A stretch of 64,000 nucleotides of DNA from G965247775 sp965247775 (lineage in GTDB: Bacteria; Chloroflexota; Dehalococcoidia; Bin125): positions 1,922,001-1,986,000 of the forward strand of contig OZ252031.1 in assembly GCA_965247775.1 (NCBI GenBank), written 5' to 3'. Position numbers and translations under genes: made by a program. The notes below the pieces were generated by a model. It saw nothing but the letters and a program-made list of their open reading frames with translations, had not been told where the DNA came from and did not search any database. Position 1 is the stretch's first letter. The number at the start of each line of letters is the position of its first letter. Shown piece by piece: positions 46,895 through 57,341 of the stretch.

Positions 46895-47290
46895 TGGGAT
46901 GCGCATCTGATCGACCGGTGTCACCACCCAGAGCACGTCGCCAGGTTCGACAGGGAAGTTTTCCCCGACCCGAGGACAGGGAGGTGGGAGCGGTCCCAGG
47001 CGCGGGTGGCACGGGTGTATTGCCAGACGATCGTCACGTTCGTGCCCTCAAAAAGATCGGCCGCCGTCGTTGGCACCCCCGCCAGCACGGGGACGAGGTT
47101 GCCTCCTTGCCGCAGGGTCAGGACGATCGGGCCCGGCGCGGGTAAGTTCGGGGGACCGCGTCCCCGCCACCGTCAGCGTCTGCTCCACCGGCGATACCAC
47201 CCAGAGCACGTCGCCGCCGGCGATGGGGAAGTCGCCCGAGCCGAGGGCGGGGGGGGTAGGAGAGATTCCCCCTCGACACCAGTCTCGATC
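46895..47290 (-). pseudogene. Remnant of a tandem-module secreted protein (unknown family)
   Basis: On the minus strand two related pieces appear. The first is GSGDFPIAGGDVLWVVSPVE near 47220. The second is GNLVPVLAGVPTTAADLFEG with VTIVWQYTRATRAW, then, after a frame change, NFPVEPGDVLWVVTPVDQ near 46950. The shared GDVLWVV(S/T)PV(E/D)Q shows a duplicated module of about 85 residues. Frame changes within both make it non-coding. I do not recognise the family; similar modules are seen in extracellular proteins of Chloroflexota. Confidence 0.42.
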
Positions 47291-47547
47291 TCCGCCTTCC
47301 GCCGGCGGGCGCTCCCTTACCTTGCGCGCCTGGAAGCGCCCCGCATCGATCCCGTGCGGCGGCGGACGAAACAGAGCAGCGAACCTCGACGCGCGCCCGC
47401 CGATCGTTGCAGGGCACAGGGCAGCCTTAGATTTTCCCCACGCCGTCCCACAGACGCCGGAGTGGACAGGGTTGCATACACGATGCGACGAGCAGGAACC
47501 GTAGAATCGCGCGACGACGATGGCAACCAGCGGGCGGTAGCGAGCGC

Positions 47548-48543
47548 GTGACACAGCCCATCACGATCCGGCCAGCGGGCATGCACGACGTACCCGCCAT
47601 CCAGCGCATCTACAACCGCGAGGTCCTGGAAGGCGTCGCCACCCTCGATGAGTGGCCCTGGAGTGATGCCCGGCGTCGCGCCTGGTTGGAGACGTACCGC
47701 GACGAGATGGTGATCGTCGCCCAGGGCGAGGAGGCGGTCCTCGGCTTCGCCTACTGCACGCCGATGCAGAAGTTCGGTTTCCGCTTCACCCGCGAGGTCA
47801 CGGTCTATGTCGACCGCGATCACCACCGGAGCGGGCTGGGGCGGCAGCTCGTCGAGGCGTTAATCGCCGGGGCGCGCGAGGGCAACCTGCACGTGCTCAT
47901 CGCGCGGATCACCTCGGAGAACACGGCCAGTCTCGCGCTCTTCGAGTCACTGGGCTTCGAGCGCTCCGCCTTGCGCAAGGAGTTCGGCTACAAACACGGG
48001 CGCTGGATCGACCTCGTGGAGATGCAACTGGTGTTGCAACCGGCCTCCGAGTTCGAGGCGCGCGTCGCGCCCGGCTTTCGGGTGCGCGTCGTCAGGACGC
48101 CCGCGGAGATGCAGGAGGCGCTAAGCGTCCGGCGCGCCGTCAGCATGGAAGAGCAACGCCGCTGCGAGGGCGAGGCCATCGATCGCTACGACGGCGATCC
48201 CACGACCGTGCCGGACGCCGTGCACGTGCTCGGTCGCCTCGACGGCCGACCGGTGGCGACCGGCCGGCTCCTCCTCGACCAGCCGACAGGGGAGCCCCCG
48301 CGCATCAGCCGTGTCGCCGTGCTCAAGGAGCAACGCGGGCGCTACTGGGGCGTCGCGACCATGGCGGCGCTGCACGACGAGGCGCGCCGGCGCGGCTACG
48401 CCGGCGTCGCGCTCGCCGCGCAGGAGGACACCGTCGGCTTTTTCGCGCGCCTCGGCTACGTCCCGCGCGGCGCTCGGTTCCTCGACGCCGGCATCGAACA
48501 CCGCTGGATGGACTGCGTGTTTGGGGACGCCAAGAAGACGTAG
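47548..48543 (+). CDS. Tandem GNAT-domain N-acetyltransferase
   Basis: The 331-residue protein has two GNAT domains. The first (about 5-165) resembles phosphinothricin-type acetyltransferases: ITIRPAGMHDVPAIQRIYNR, then the acetyl-CoA loop VYVDRDHHRSGLGRQLVEAL. The second (about 175-325) resembles ElaA/YjcF-type enzymes, with RISRVAVLKEQRGRYWGVAT and ALAAQEDTVGFFARLGYVPR. The start is GTG at 47548, directly after the decayed module protein. Two acceptor specificities are likely; neither can be named. It converges on dnaN with 25 bp between. Confidence 0.85.
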   Translation: MTQPITIRPAGMHDVPAIQRIYNREVLEGVATLDEWPWSDARRRAWLETYRDEMVIVAQGEEAVLGFAYCTPMQKFGFRFTREVTVYVDRDHHRSGLGRQLVEALIAGAREGNLHVLIARITSENTASLALFESLGFERSALRKEFGYKHGRWIDLVEMQLVLQPASEFEARVAPGFRVRVVRTPAEMQEALSVRRAVSMEEQRRCEGEAIDRYDGDPTTVPDAVHVLGRLDGRPVATGRLLLDQPTGEPPRISRVAVLKEQRGRYWGVATMAALHDEARRRGYAGVALAAQEDTVGFFARLGYVPRGARFLDAGIEHRWMDCVFGDAKKT

Positions 48544-48568
48544 CACTGCCCGTCCGGCGTTCGGCCAC

Positions 48569-49702
48569 CTAGGTCCACTGTACGAACATAGGCATGATCA
48601 CGTGCACATAGCCGGGCGTCCCCTCCGGGCGCAGCACGCCAGGATTCGATGGGCCGGTCGATTCGAGCGCCAGGCGGCCCCCGCCCAGCACTTGGAGGAC
48701 GTCCTGGAGGTAGCGACTGTTGAACGCGATCTTGGCCTCCTCGCCCTCGACCTCCGCGTCCATCTCGCCCTGGTGGTCGCCTTGCTCCTCAGCGCGGGCG
48801 GCGATGGTGAGCTTGCCCGGCCCGTCGTCCGCCGGGCCGACCTGTAGCCGCACGATGCCGCTGCCGTCGCGGGCGAACACGGCAGCGGTGCGCACCTCGC
48901 GCAGGAACTCGCCCGCGTCCAGGGTGGCGCGAGTCTGGTACTCGGCGGGGATGAGCTGGTTGTAGGCGGGGAAGGTGCCCTGGATCAGCTGCGCCGTCAG
49001 TTCCACGTCGTTGAGCTGGAACATGGCCGTGCTACGGGCACTGTTGATCTGCAGCGCCACCGGCTCATCACGGTCGGTGAGGAGCCGGCTCAACTCGTGC
49101 AGCGCGCGGGCGGGCACGATCACCTCGATCGTCTCCGCAGGCGTCTCCGCAGTGGCCAGGTGGTAGACGGCCAGCCGAAAGCCGTCCGCGGCGGCGAGAG
49201 TGAGGCGGTCCTCCTCGATCTTGAGGTGGACCCCGGTCAGAACCGGCCGGCTGTCGTCGGTGGCGGCGGCGAAGACGACGTGCTCGATGGCCTCGCGCAA
49301 GGAGGCGGGCTCCAGGCGGATGACGTCGCCGTCGCTGATGCTGGGGATGGGGGGGAAGTCGTCGGCGTCCATGCCGCTGATCGTGGCCTCATTGCGGGCG
49401 CAGACGATCTGCGCCTGACGTGAGCGCGGTGCGACGCTGACGCGGATGGGCGCCTCCGGCAGCAAGGCCACGAATTCGGTGAGCAGGCGGGCGGGGATGG
49501 TGATCGCGCCTTCTTCCTCGACCTCGGCAGTGACCCAGGAGGTAATGGCGATCTCGAGGTTGGTGGCAGCGAGTTTGAGCCGTCCGCCGTCCGTGGCCAT
49601 ACAGATGTGCGAGGTTTGCGGCAGCGTGCTGCGAGCCGCGACGGCGCGCGCCACCACGGTCAGGCCGCGCTGAAAGGTCTCCTGGTCAGTTGAGATGCGC
49701 AC
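48569..49702 (-). CDS. dnaN: DNA polymerase III beta subunit (sliding clamp)
   Basis: The 377-residue clamp has the three-repeat layout. Repeat 1 starts MRISTDQETFQRGLTVVARA. Repeat 2 contains FAAATDDSRPVLTGVHLKIE, the most conserved clamp segment. The protein ends with HVIMPMFVQW, corresponding to the usual Val-x-Met-Pro-Met/x C-terminus that lines the hydrophobic cleft. It rings DNA and tethers the replicase. It is not next to dnaA, recF or gyrB, the common order, which suggests relocation or a dispersed origin region. Intact and full length. Confidence 0.96.
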   Translation of the reverse strand: MRISTDQETFQRGLTVVARAVAARSTLPQTSHICMATDGGRLKLAATNLEIAITSWVTAEVEEEGAITIPARLLTEFVALLPEAPIRVSVAPRSRQAQIVCARNEATISGMDADDFPPIPSISDGDVIRLEPASLREAIEHVVFAAATDDSRPVLTGVHLKIEEDRLTLAAADGFRLAVYHLATAETPAETIEVIVPARALHELSRLLTDRDEPVALQINSARSTAMFQLNDVELTAQLIQGTFPAYNQLIPAEYQTRATLDAGEFLREVRTAAVFARDGSGIVRLQVGPADDGPGKLTIAARAEEQGDHQGEMDAEVEGEEAKIAFNSRYLQDVLQVLGGGRLALESTGPSNPGVLRPEGTPGYVHVIMPMFVQWT

Positions 49703-49724
49703 GCGTCCCCACCAACTGTTAATA

Positions 49725-49752
49725 CATATACGCCAGTGACGGGTTGAGTCTA
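49725..49752 (-). promoter_or_regulatory. Possible sigma70-type promoter of dnaN
   Basis: On the minus strand TAGACT (49752-49747) and TATATG (49730-49725) are 16 bp apart, each matching four of six consensus bases, 23 bp upstream of the dnaN start. AT-rich sequence here contrasts with the GC-rich surroundings. Confidence 0.4.
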
Positions 49753-49839
49753 CCGGACCCGTCCCCTACGCCGCTGTGGCACACGCCGTAACGAGTGATT
49801 GGGCACAGAAGGCGGTGGACTGTCGGTGGATAAGCGGGA

Positions 49840-51131
<1,292 letters not shown>

Positions 51132-51135
<4 letters not shown>

Positions 51136-51911
51136 AGGGCGCCGCCCAGGCGCAGGCCGAGCAGGCCGCAGAGGTCGGGAAAACGCCAATGTGGGTCGTG
51201 GTGCAGGTGCTTTTCGCGCTCCGTGTCCTCGTAGCGGCGGACCCAGCAGGCGGGCAGGCCGGCGTTGCGAGCCCCGGTGACATCGGCGTAGGGGCTGTCG
51301 CCGACGTACAACACCTCCCCCGCCTCGACGTCCAGCCGCCGCCGCAGCTCGTCGAAGAAGGGACGGCGCGGCTTGTAGGAGCGGACGGCCTCCGAGGTCA
51401 GGATGACCTCCGCCTGCTGCGCGAATCCGGCCCGCTCCAAGGCCGGGTAGAGGTGCACGTCGTCGGCGTTGCTGGCCACGGCGACGCGGATGCCGGCGGC
51501 CCGCAGCGTACCGACGACCTCGTGCGCTTCGGCATAGGGCGGCGCCTGGGCGAGAAGGCCGAAGATGTGCGTGAGCGCCTCGTGCGGATCGAGATCGACG
51601 TCCGTCTTGTCGAAGGCGTGGGCGAAATTGGCCGTCCACGTCTCCTCGAAGCTGAGGAACGGTGGCTCCGGTCCGGCCAGCGGCTGCTCCGGACCGCGGC
51701 CGTTCACGCGGGCCAACCCCCGGGAGTGCTCCATCCAGTGGCTCCAGACGCTTTCGCCATCCGAGTGGTCGATCCCGCGCGCGCGAAGCAGGGCCTGAAT
51801 CGCGGGGGCGAAGGAGCGCTCGTCGAAGTCGAGCAGCGTGCCGTAGCAGTCGAAGGCGACCACGCGGATCGCAGCGGGGTCGGGCGCGTCGCCGTTGGCC
51901 GCCCCATTCAC
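51132..51911 (-). CDS. HAD-superfamily hydrolase in the hem operon
   Basis: The 259-residue protein carries HAD motif I AFDCYGTLLDFDE, motif II ASNADD, motif III Lys in RSYKPRRPFF and motif IV VGDSPYADV. That fits the haloacid dehalogenase/phosphatase branch with an alpha-helical cap. The GTG at 51911 overlaps the hemB stop; an upstream ATG would add 11 residues. The embedded position between hemB and hemL suggests a linked role, for example phosphate removal from an intermediate or repair, but no known tetrapyrrole step needs it. It may simply be housekeeping. Confidence 0.85.
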
Positions 51912-52930
51912 GCCGGGAACCCTGAGGCGTCCGCGTGCAGCCATCGGGCGACCTCCTTGGCGTGGTAGCTGATGATCAGATCCGCGCCCGCGCGCCGGAT
52001 CCCGGTGAGCGCCTCCAGGGTGACGCGCTGCTCGTCCAGCCAGCCGTTGCCAGCGGCCGCCTTGATCATGGCGTACTCCCCGCTGACGTTGTAGGCGACC
52101 AGCGGCAGATCGGTGCGCTCGCGCGCGGCGCGGATCAGATCCAGGTAGGGCAGGGCCGGCTTGACCATGATCAGGTCCGCGCCCTCCTCCACGTCCAGGT
52201 CCACCTCGCGCATGGCCTCGCGCGCATTGGCCGGGTCCAGCTGATAGCCGCGGCGATCGCCGAAGGCCGGGGCCGAGTCCGCCGCCTCGCGGAACGGCCC
52301 GTAGAAGGCGGAGGCGAACTTGGCCGCGTAGGCCAGGATGGGCGTCTCCTGGCGGCCGGCCTCGTCCAGCCTGGCACGGACGGCGGCGACGCGGCCGTCC
52401 ATCATGTCGCTGGGCGCCACGATGTCGGCCCCGGCCTCGGCCTGGCTCAGCGCCGTGCGGGCGATCAACTCCACGCTGGGGTCGTTGAGCACCTCGCCCG
52501 TGGCCGAGAGGAGTCCGCAGTGGCCGTGGTCCGTGTACTCGCAGAGGCAGACGTCCGTGATCACAACGAGGTCCGGAGCGGCCTGCTTGAGCGCGCGCAC
52601 GGCCCGCTGCACGATGCCCTCGGCCGCGTAGGCCTGCGAGCCCTCCGCGTCCTTGCGCCCCGGCAGGCCGAAGAGCAGCACGGCCGGGATGCCGAGGGCG
52701 CGCAACTCGCGCGCCTCCGCCGCCAGCTGATCGACGGAGAGTTGGAATTGCCCCGGCAGTGCGGCGATGGGTCGGCGCAGGCCGTCACCCTCACGGATGA
52801 AGAGCGGGTAGATGAAGCGGGCGGGGTCCAGGATCGTCTCGCGGACCATGCCGCGCAGGGCTTCGCTGCGGCGCAGCCGGCGGGGCCGGCGCCGGAGGTC
52901 CAGTGCTGTCCGCAGCGGGGTCTCAAGCAT
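51908..52930 (-). CDS. hemB: Porphobilinogen synthase (5-aminolevulinate dehydratase)
   Basis: A 340-residue TIM-barrel enzyme that condenses two 5-aminolevulinates to porphobilinogen. The active-site lysines are in AAKFASAFYGPF near residue 207 and LIMVKPALPYLD near 259. The segment DVCLCEYTDHGHCG contains the Cys-x-Cys...Cys zinc triad, so it should be the zinc-dependent type. VAYNVSGEYAMIKAA is the usual C-terminal signature. It overlaps the stop of the CobA-HemD fusion by eight bases. Confidence 0.96.
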   Translation of the reverse strand: MLETPLRTALDLRRRPRRLRRSEALRGMVRETILDPARFIYPLFIREGDGLRRPIAALPGQFQLSVDQLAAEARELRALGIPAVLLFGLPGRKDAEGSQAYAAEGIVQRAVRALKQAAPDLVVITDVCLCEYTDHGHCGLLSATGEVLNDPSVELIARTALSQAEAGADIVAPSDMMDGRVAAVRARLDEAGRQETPILAYAAKFASAFYGPFREAADSAPAFGDRRGYQLDPANAREAMREVDLDVEEGADLIMVKPALPYLDLIRAARERTDLPLVAYNVSGEYAMIKAAAGNGWLDEQRVTLEALTGIRRAGADLIISYHAKEVARWLHADASGFPA

Positions 52931-54479
52931 GCGCCGCCACCTTTCCGTAGTGCGCTCGTAGAGCCGCGATCAGGCCGGGGATCGTGTGCTCCGCGGCAAC
53001 CACGTCCACCCGCAGCCCGGCCTGCTCGGCGACGGCGGCCGTGACCGGGCCAATGCAGGCCACGGCCACACCGTCGAGCAATTCGCGGCGGCCGTCCAGC
53101 AAATCCAGACAGCCACGCACCGTGGACGAGGCCGTGAACGCCGCCACGTCCACCTCGTGTGCTTGCAGGCGGGAGAGCCCGTCCCGGTCGGGGGCGTCGG
53201 GACGGCGAGCCACGTACAGCGGCACGTCGTCCACGCGCGCGCCGCGGGCGGCGAGGCCGTCCGGTAGCACGTCGCGGGCCTCCGCGGCACGGGCCAGCAG
53301 CACGCGCGCGCCTTGCAGGGACTCCGGCGCCAGCGCTTCCAGCAGCGACTCCGCCAGGAAGCGCTCCGGCACAACGTCGGCACGGAGGCCGCGGGCGGCC
53401 AGCGCCTCGGCGGTGGCGGGTCCGATGGCGGCGATGCGCGTGGCGGCGAACGCGCGCGCGTCGTGCCCGGCGGTCGCCAGGGCCCGCCAGAAGGCGTCCA
53501 CGCCGTTGACGCTGGTGAAGATGGCCCAGTCGTAACCGCCGCCCTCCAGCGCCGCCACCGCCTCGCGGGCGGGGCCGGGATCGGCGGGCGCGATCTCGAT
53601 GGCCGGGAACTCGATCGGCTCCGCGCCCTCCGCGGCCAGGGCCGACGCCAGGGCGCTGGCCTGCTGCCGCGTGCGTGTGACCAAGACGCGTTTGCCGAAG
53701 AGGGGACGCTGCTCGAACCAGCCCAGCTGCTCGCGCAGGGCGGCGACGGCCCCAACGACGATCACCGTCGGCGGCGTCAGCGCCGCGGCGGCAGCGGCGG
53801 CGGGCAGCGTCGCCAGCGTCGCGCCGACGCTGCGCTGGCGTGCCGTCGTGCCCCACTCGATGGCGGCGGCGGGAGTATCCGGATCCCGGCCCTCGGCGAT
53901 CAGCCGCTCGACGATGCCGGGCAAGGCGCGGCGGCCCATGAGGAAGACCAGGGTGTCGGCCCCATGCGCCAGCGCCGCCCAGTCGACGCGGGAGCGCGGC
54001 TTGGTAGGGTCCTCATGTCCGGTGACGACCGCGAAGGAGGAGGCCAGCTCGCGGTGCGTCAGCGGGATGCCAGCGTAGGCCGGGGCAGCCACGGCGGCGG
54101 TGACCCCGGGCACGACGTCGAACTCGATGCCGGCGGCGGCGAGCGCCTCCGCCTCCTCCCCTCCCCGGCCGAAGACGAAGGGGTCGCCGCCCTTGAGTCG
54201 CACGACGCGCAGGCCCGCTCCCGCGCGTTCCACGAGCAGCCTTGCGATGTCCTCCTGGGGCAGGGCGTGGTCGGCGGCAGCCTTGCCCACGTAGATGCGC
54301 TCTGCCTCGGCGGGGGCCTCGCGCAGGAGCGCGGGCTGGGCGAGGCGGTCGTAGACGACGACCTCGGCGCGGCGCAGGCGTTCGCGGCCCGCGACGGTGA
54401 TCAGCCCCGGGTCGCCGGGACCGGCCCCCACGAGGCTGACGAAACCGGGCGCCAGGCCGCTGGGCCGCGCGTCGCTCAC
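52923..54479 (-). CDS. Uroporphyrinogen-III methyltransferase/synthase fusion (CobA-HemD)
   Basis: A 518-residue fusion. Residues 1-250 are the SUMT methylase: VSLVGAGPGDPGLITVAGRE, VVYDRLAQPALL, RLKGGDPFVFGRGGEE and MGRRALPGI. Residues about 258-518 are uroporphyrinogen-III synthase, with GKRVLVTRTRQQASALASAL and IFTSVNGVDAFW. One protein therefore closes the tetrapyrrole ring and starts the siroheme/cobalamin branch by C2/C7 methylation. Such fusions are common in Firmicutes and Chloroflexota. It overlaps hemC by four bases. Confidence 0.95.
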   Translation of the reverse strand: MSDARPSGLAPGFVSLVGAGPGDPGLITVAGRERLRRAEVVVYDRLAQPALLREAPAEAERIYVGKAAADHALPQEDIARLLVERAGAGLRVVRLKGGDPFVFGRGGEEAEALAAAGIEFDVVPGVTAAVAAPAYAGIPLTHRELASSFAVVTGHEDPTKPRSRVDWAALAHGADTLVFLMGRRALPGIVERLIAEGRDPDTPAAAIEWGTTARQRSVGATLATLPAAAAAAALTPPTVIVVGAVAALREQLGWFEQRPLFGKRVLVTRTRQQASALASALAAEGAEPIEFPAIEIAPADPGPAREAVAALEGGGYDWAIFTSVNGVDAFWRALATAGHDARAFAATRIAAIGPATAEALAARGLRADVVPERFLAESLLEALAPESLQGARVLLARAAEARDVLPDGLAARGARVDDVPLYVARRPDAPDRDGLSRLQAHEVDVAAFTASSTVRGCLDLLDGRRELLDGVAVACIGPVTAAVAEQAGLRVDVVAAEHTIPGLIAALRAHYGKVAAHA

Positions 54480-55393
54480 TCCGACACAGGCTCCCGCAGC
54501 ATCGCCTCGGCCCCCCGGGCCAACAGCGACTCGCCCGCGCGCCGTCCCACCGCCTCGGGCTCCGCCACGGGGCCCGTCTCCCGTGCCGTGACGACGCGGC
54601 GGCCGGCCATATCCAGGACCTTCGCCACCAGGGTCACCTCTCCGGCGCGCACATGCCCCAGGGCCGCGACGGGCAGGGAGCAGCCCGCGCCCAAAGCCGC
54701 CAGCACGGCCCGTTCCGCCCGCAGCGCCGTCATGGTCGGGGCGTGATCGACGGCGCGAAGGGCGGCGCGGGTGTCGGCGTCGTCGCTGCGAGTCTGCAAG
54801 AGGATCACCCCCTGCCCGGGGGCCGGCAACATCAGATCGATGGGCAGCCGCTCTCGGATGGCCTCGCCGCGGCCGAGGCGGTCGAGCCCGGCCGCGGCCA
54901 GCAGCAGCGCGTCGAAGTCGCCGGCCTCCAGCTTGCGCAGCCGCGTATCCACGTTGCCCCGCACATCGACCATGACGAGGTCCGGCCGGGTGGCGCGCAG
55001 CTGCGCGACGCGCCGGCGGCTGCCCGTGGCCACGGTGGCGCCGGCAGCGAGCAAGGCGAGCGTCATTCGCTTGCGACTGACCAGGGCGTCGCGCACGTCG
55101 GCCCGCGGCAACGCTGCGGCCAGCGCAGTCGCGGGCAGCAGGGCGGTGGGCACGTCCTTGGCGCTGTGCACGGCGACATCGATGCGGCCCTCGCGCAACT
55201 CCTCCTCGATCTGGCGCGCGAAGACGCCCTGCCCGCCGATCTCCAGCAGCGAGGAGGAGCGGTCCCGATCGCCGCTGGTCGCGACGACGACGGTCTCGCT
55301 CGGCCGGCCGAGGCCGGCCAGGGCCTGGGCGACGATATCCGCTTGTCGGCGGGCGAGCGCGCTGCCGCGGGTGCCGAGCCGCAGCGCGGGCAT
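54476..55393 (-). CDS. hemC: Hydroxymethylbilane synthase (porphobilinogen deaminase)
   Basis: The 305-residue enzyme starts with LRLGTRGSALARRQADIVAQ and has the catalytic Asp in VHSAKDVPTALL. The substrate-binding RDALVSRK and the dipyrromethane-cofactor cysteine in LGAGCSLPVAALG (about residue 239) are present. It polymerises four porphobilinogens into hydroxymethylbilane, the substrate of the HemD domain encoded next. It starts two bases after the hemA stop. Length and all key residues are normal. Confidence 0.96.
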   Translation of the reverse strand: MPALRLGTRGSALARRQADIVAQALAGLGRPSETVVVATSGDRDRSSSLLEIGGQGVFARQIEEELREGRIDVAVHSAKDVPTALLPATALAAALPRADVRDALVSRKRMTLALLAAGATVATGSRRRVAQLRATRPDLVMVDVRGNVDTRLRKLEAGDFDALLLAAAGLDRLGRGEAIRERLPIDLMLPAPGQGVILLQTRSDDADTRAALRAVDHAPTMTALRAERAVLAALGAGCSLPVAALGHVRAGEVTLVAKVLDMAGRRVVTARETGPVAEPEAVGRRAGESLLARGAEAMLREPVSE

Positions 55394-55395
55394 AG

Positions 55396-56646
55396 CTAGG
55401 CGCCCTCGACGCCGAAGATCTGGCGCAAGGCCTCGGCCGCCTCGTCGGCGTCCTCAGCCTCGCGCAGATAGCGGATGGGGTCGTGCAGCAGCTTCTTGAC
55501 GATCGCCGCGCTCATGCGATCCAGCCGCTCGCGGCCGGCCTCGTCCAGACCCAAGTCGCGCGCCGTGCGCTCGACTTCCGTTTCGCGCACGGTCGTCGCC
55601 CGCTCAACGATCGCTTTGATCGTGGGCACGGCGCGACGGCCCTCCAGCCAGTCAGCGAAGGCGCGCGCCGCCTCGTCGACGATGCGCCGGACGTCGACGG
55701 CGGCCGCCTGGCGGCGCTGCAGATTGGTGGCCGAGACGTTCTGCAGGTCGTCGAGGTCGAAGAGGCGGGCCCCCGTGAGGTCCCCCACGCGCGGGTCCAC
55801 ATCGCGCGGGACGGCCACGTCGATGAAGGTGATGGGGGCCTCGCGGCGGGCGAGCGCCTCGGCCACCAGGGCCTGGTCCAGCAGGAAGCGGGGGGCGCTG
55901 CTGGAGGTGATCACGATGTCGGCCGCGGCGACGGCGGCGGTCAGCCGCGCGAACGGCGCGGTGCCGGCGCCGAGAAGCCGCGCCAGTTCCGCGGCGTGCT
56001 CGCGGCTGCGACTGGTCACCGTGAGGGACCGGACGCCACGGTCGCGCAAGGCCCGCGCCGCCAGCAGGCCGGCCGCCCCGGCGCCCACAACCAGGGCCGC
56101 GCAGCCGTCCAGCGCCGGCCCGTGCGCACGCGCCAGATCCACAGCGGCGCTGCTGACTGAGACCGCGTGACGGCCGATGGAGGTCTCCGTGCGGGCGCGC
56201 TTGCCGGTGCGCAAGGCCTCGTGCAGGAGACGCGAGAGCGCCGCGTCCAGTGACTGCGCCTGGTGGGCCTCGCGGAGGGCGTCGCGCACCTGGCTGAGGA
56301 TCTGTCCCTCGCCCAGGATCATCGAATCCACCCCGGCGGCGACGTTGAACAAATGCCGCGGCACCTCCTCGCCTTGCAGCGTGTAGAAGGCCGGTACGTC
56401 CTCGGGGAAGCGCAGGTGGCGGTAGCCGGCCAGCTGCCGGATGAGTTCGGCCGGTGGCGCCTCGCCCCGGCCGTTCAGGGCGTGGACGTAGACCTCCGTG
56501 CGGTTACAGGTGGCCAGCACGACCGCGTTGCCATAGGTCCGGCGGTAGTGAGCGAGCACCCCGGGCAGTTCCTCGCGCGAGAGCGCGAGCCGCTCCCGCT
56601 CTTCCAGCCGCGCCGTGCGATGACTGACCCCCGCCGCGATGAGCAT
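55396..56646 (-). CDS. hemA: Glutamyl-tRNA reductase
   Basis: The 416-residue protein has the catalytic cysteine in VVLATCNRTEVYV near residue 48, MILGEGQILSQVRDALREA, the NADPH domain with VVGAGAAGLLAARAL, and TSSSAPRFLLD. A C-terminal dimerisation domain follows from about residue 310. HemA makes glutamate-1-semialdehyde from charged tRNA-Glu, the committed and usually regulated step. Its ATG overlaps the final base of the upstream Met8-like gene. Intact. Confidence 0.96.
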   Translation of the reverse strand: MLIAAGVSHRTARLEERERLALSREELPGVLAHYRRTYGNAVVLATCNRTEVYVHALNGRGEAPPAELIRQLAGYRHLRFPEDVPAFYTLQGEEVPRHLFNVAAGVDSMILGEGQILSQVRDALREAHQAQSLDAALSRLLHEALRTGKRARTETSIGRHAVSVSSAAVDLARAHGPALDGCAALVVGAGAAGLLAARALRDRGVRSLTVTSRSREHAAELARLLGAGTAPFARLTAAVAAADIVITSSSAPRFLLDQALVAEALARREAPITFIDVAVPRDVDPRVGDLTGARLFDLDDLQNVSATNLQRRQAAAVDVRRIVDEAARAFADWLEGRRAVPTIKAIVERATTVRETEVERTARDLGLDEAGRERLDRMSAAIVKKLLHDPIRYLREAEDADEAAEALRQIFGVEGA

Positions 56647-57341
56647 CAGTCCGCCCCCTCGGCCACCGTGGCGGGTGCGGCCGCCGACAACTGCGGCTCG
56701 TTCACGGGCGCACCCAGGCGCGCAAGCAGGAGCGCCTTGGCCTGGCCGGTCCGTCGCTGCGCCAGGAGCGCGCGCAGGTTCCCGTCGATAGCGCGCTGCC
56801 AGGTGTCCTGACTGATCTGCGGCAGCGCACCCAGGGCCTTCAGCTCGCGCCGCACGTCGGCGAGCAGATCGGCGAGCGCCTCGAAGTCTTCCGTGAAGTA
56901 ATCGCTCAGCTCTTCGCGCACGCGCCGGGCCATGGCGGGGCTGCCGCCGCCGGTGGAGATGCCGATGGTGATGGGACCGCGCCGGACCACGGACGGCAGG
57001 ATGAAATCGCAGTTGACCGGATCGTCGGCGGCGTTGACCCAGATCCCGCGTTCGCGTCCCTCGGCCCGGATCCGGGTGTTGGCCGAGCGGTCGTCCGTGG
57101 CCACGAAGACCATCTCGTAGCCGGCCATGTCGCCGGGTTCGTAAGCACGGGCGACAAGGCGCACGCGGCCGGCCTCCACGTGGGCCTGCATCTCCACGCT
57201 CAGCTCCGGACTGATCACCGTCACGTTCGCGGCCTCAGCGCGCAGCAGCGTGGTGACCTTTTCAACGCCCACGTTGCCACCGCCGATCACGAGCACCGGC
57301 CGCTCGCGGACCTCGACGAAGATCGGGTAGTAGGCCATCAC
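56646..57341 (-). CDS. Precorrin-2 dehydrogenase/sirohydrochlorin ferrochelatase (Met8/CysG N-terminal type)
   Basis: A 231-residue protein starting MMAYYPIFVEVRERPVLVIG followed by the GGGNVGVEKVTTLL dinucleotide loop, with the NCDFILPSVVRRGPITIGIS segment and GSPAMARRVREEL. These are the signatures of the siroheme synthase N-terminal domain, with the catalytic Asp in VNAADDPVNCDF. It oxidises precorrin-2 made by CobA-HemD to sirohydrochlorin and may chelate iron, so the operon supports siroheme. It overlaps the regulator stop by four bases. The C-terminal tail is unusually Ala-rich. Confidence 0.9.
   Translation of the reverse strand: MMAYYPIFVEVRERPVLVIGGGNVGVEKVTTLLRAEAANVTVISPELSVEMQAHVEAGRVRLVARAYEPGDMAGYEMVFVATDDRSANTRIRAEGRERGIWVNAADDPVNCDFILPSVVRRGPITIGISTGGGSPAMARRVREELSDYFTEDFEALADLLADVRRELKALGALPQISQDTWQRAIDGNLRALLAQRRTGQAKALLLARLGAPVNEPQLSAAAPATVAEGAD

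Noticed and set aside
49829..49837. DnaA-box-like TTATCCACC near dnaN, suggesting oriC
   Set aside because: Only one imperfect box, no dnaA, no AT-rich unwinding region.
52561..53856. Long minus-strand frame overlapping hemB and the CobA-HemD fusion
   Set aside because: A shadow in another frame of two well-supported genes.
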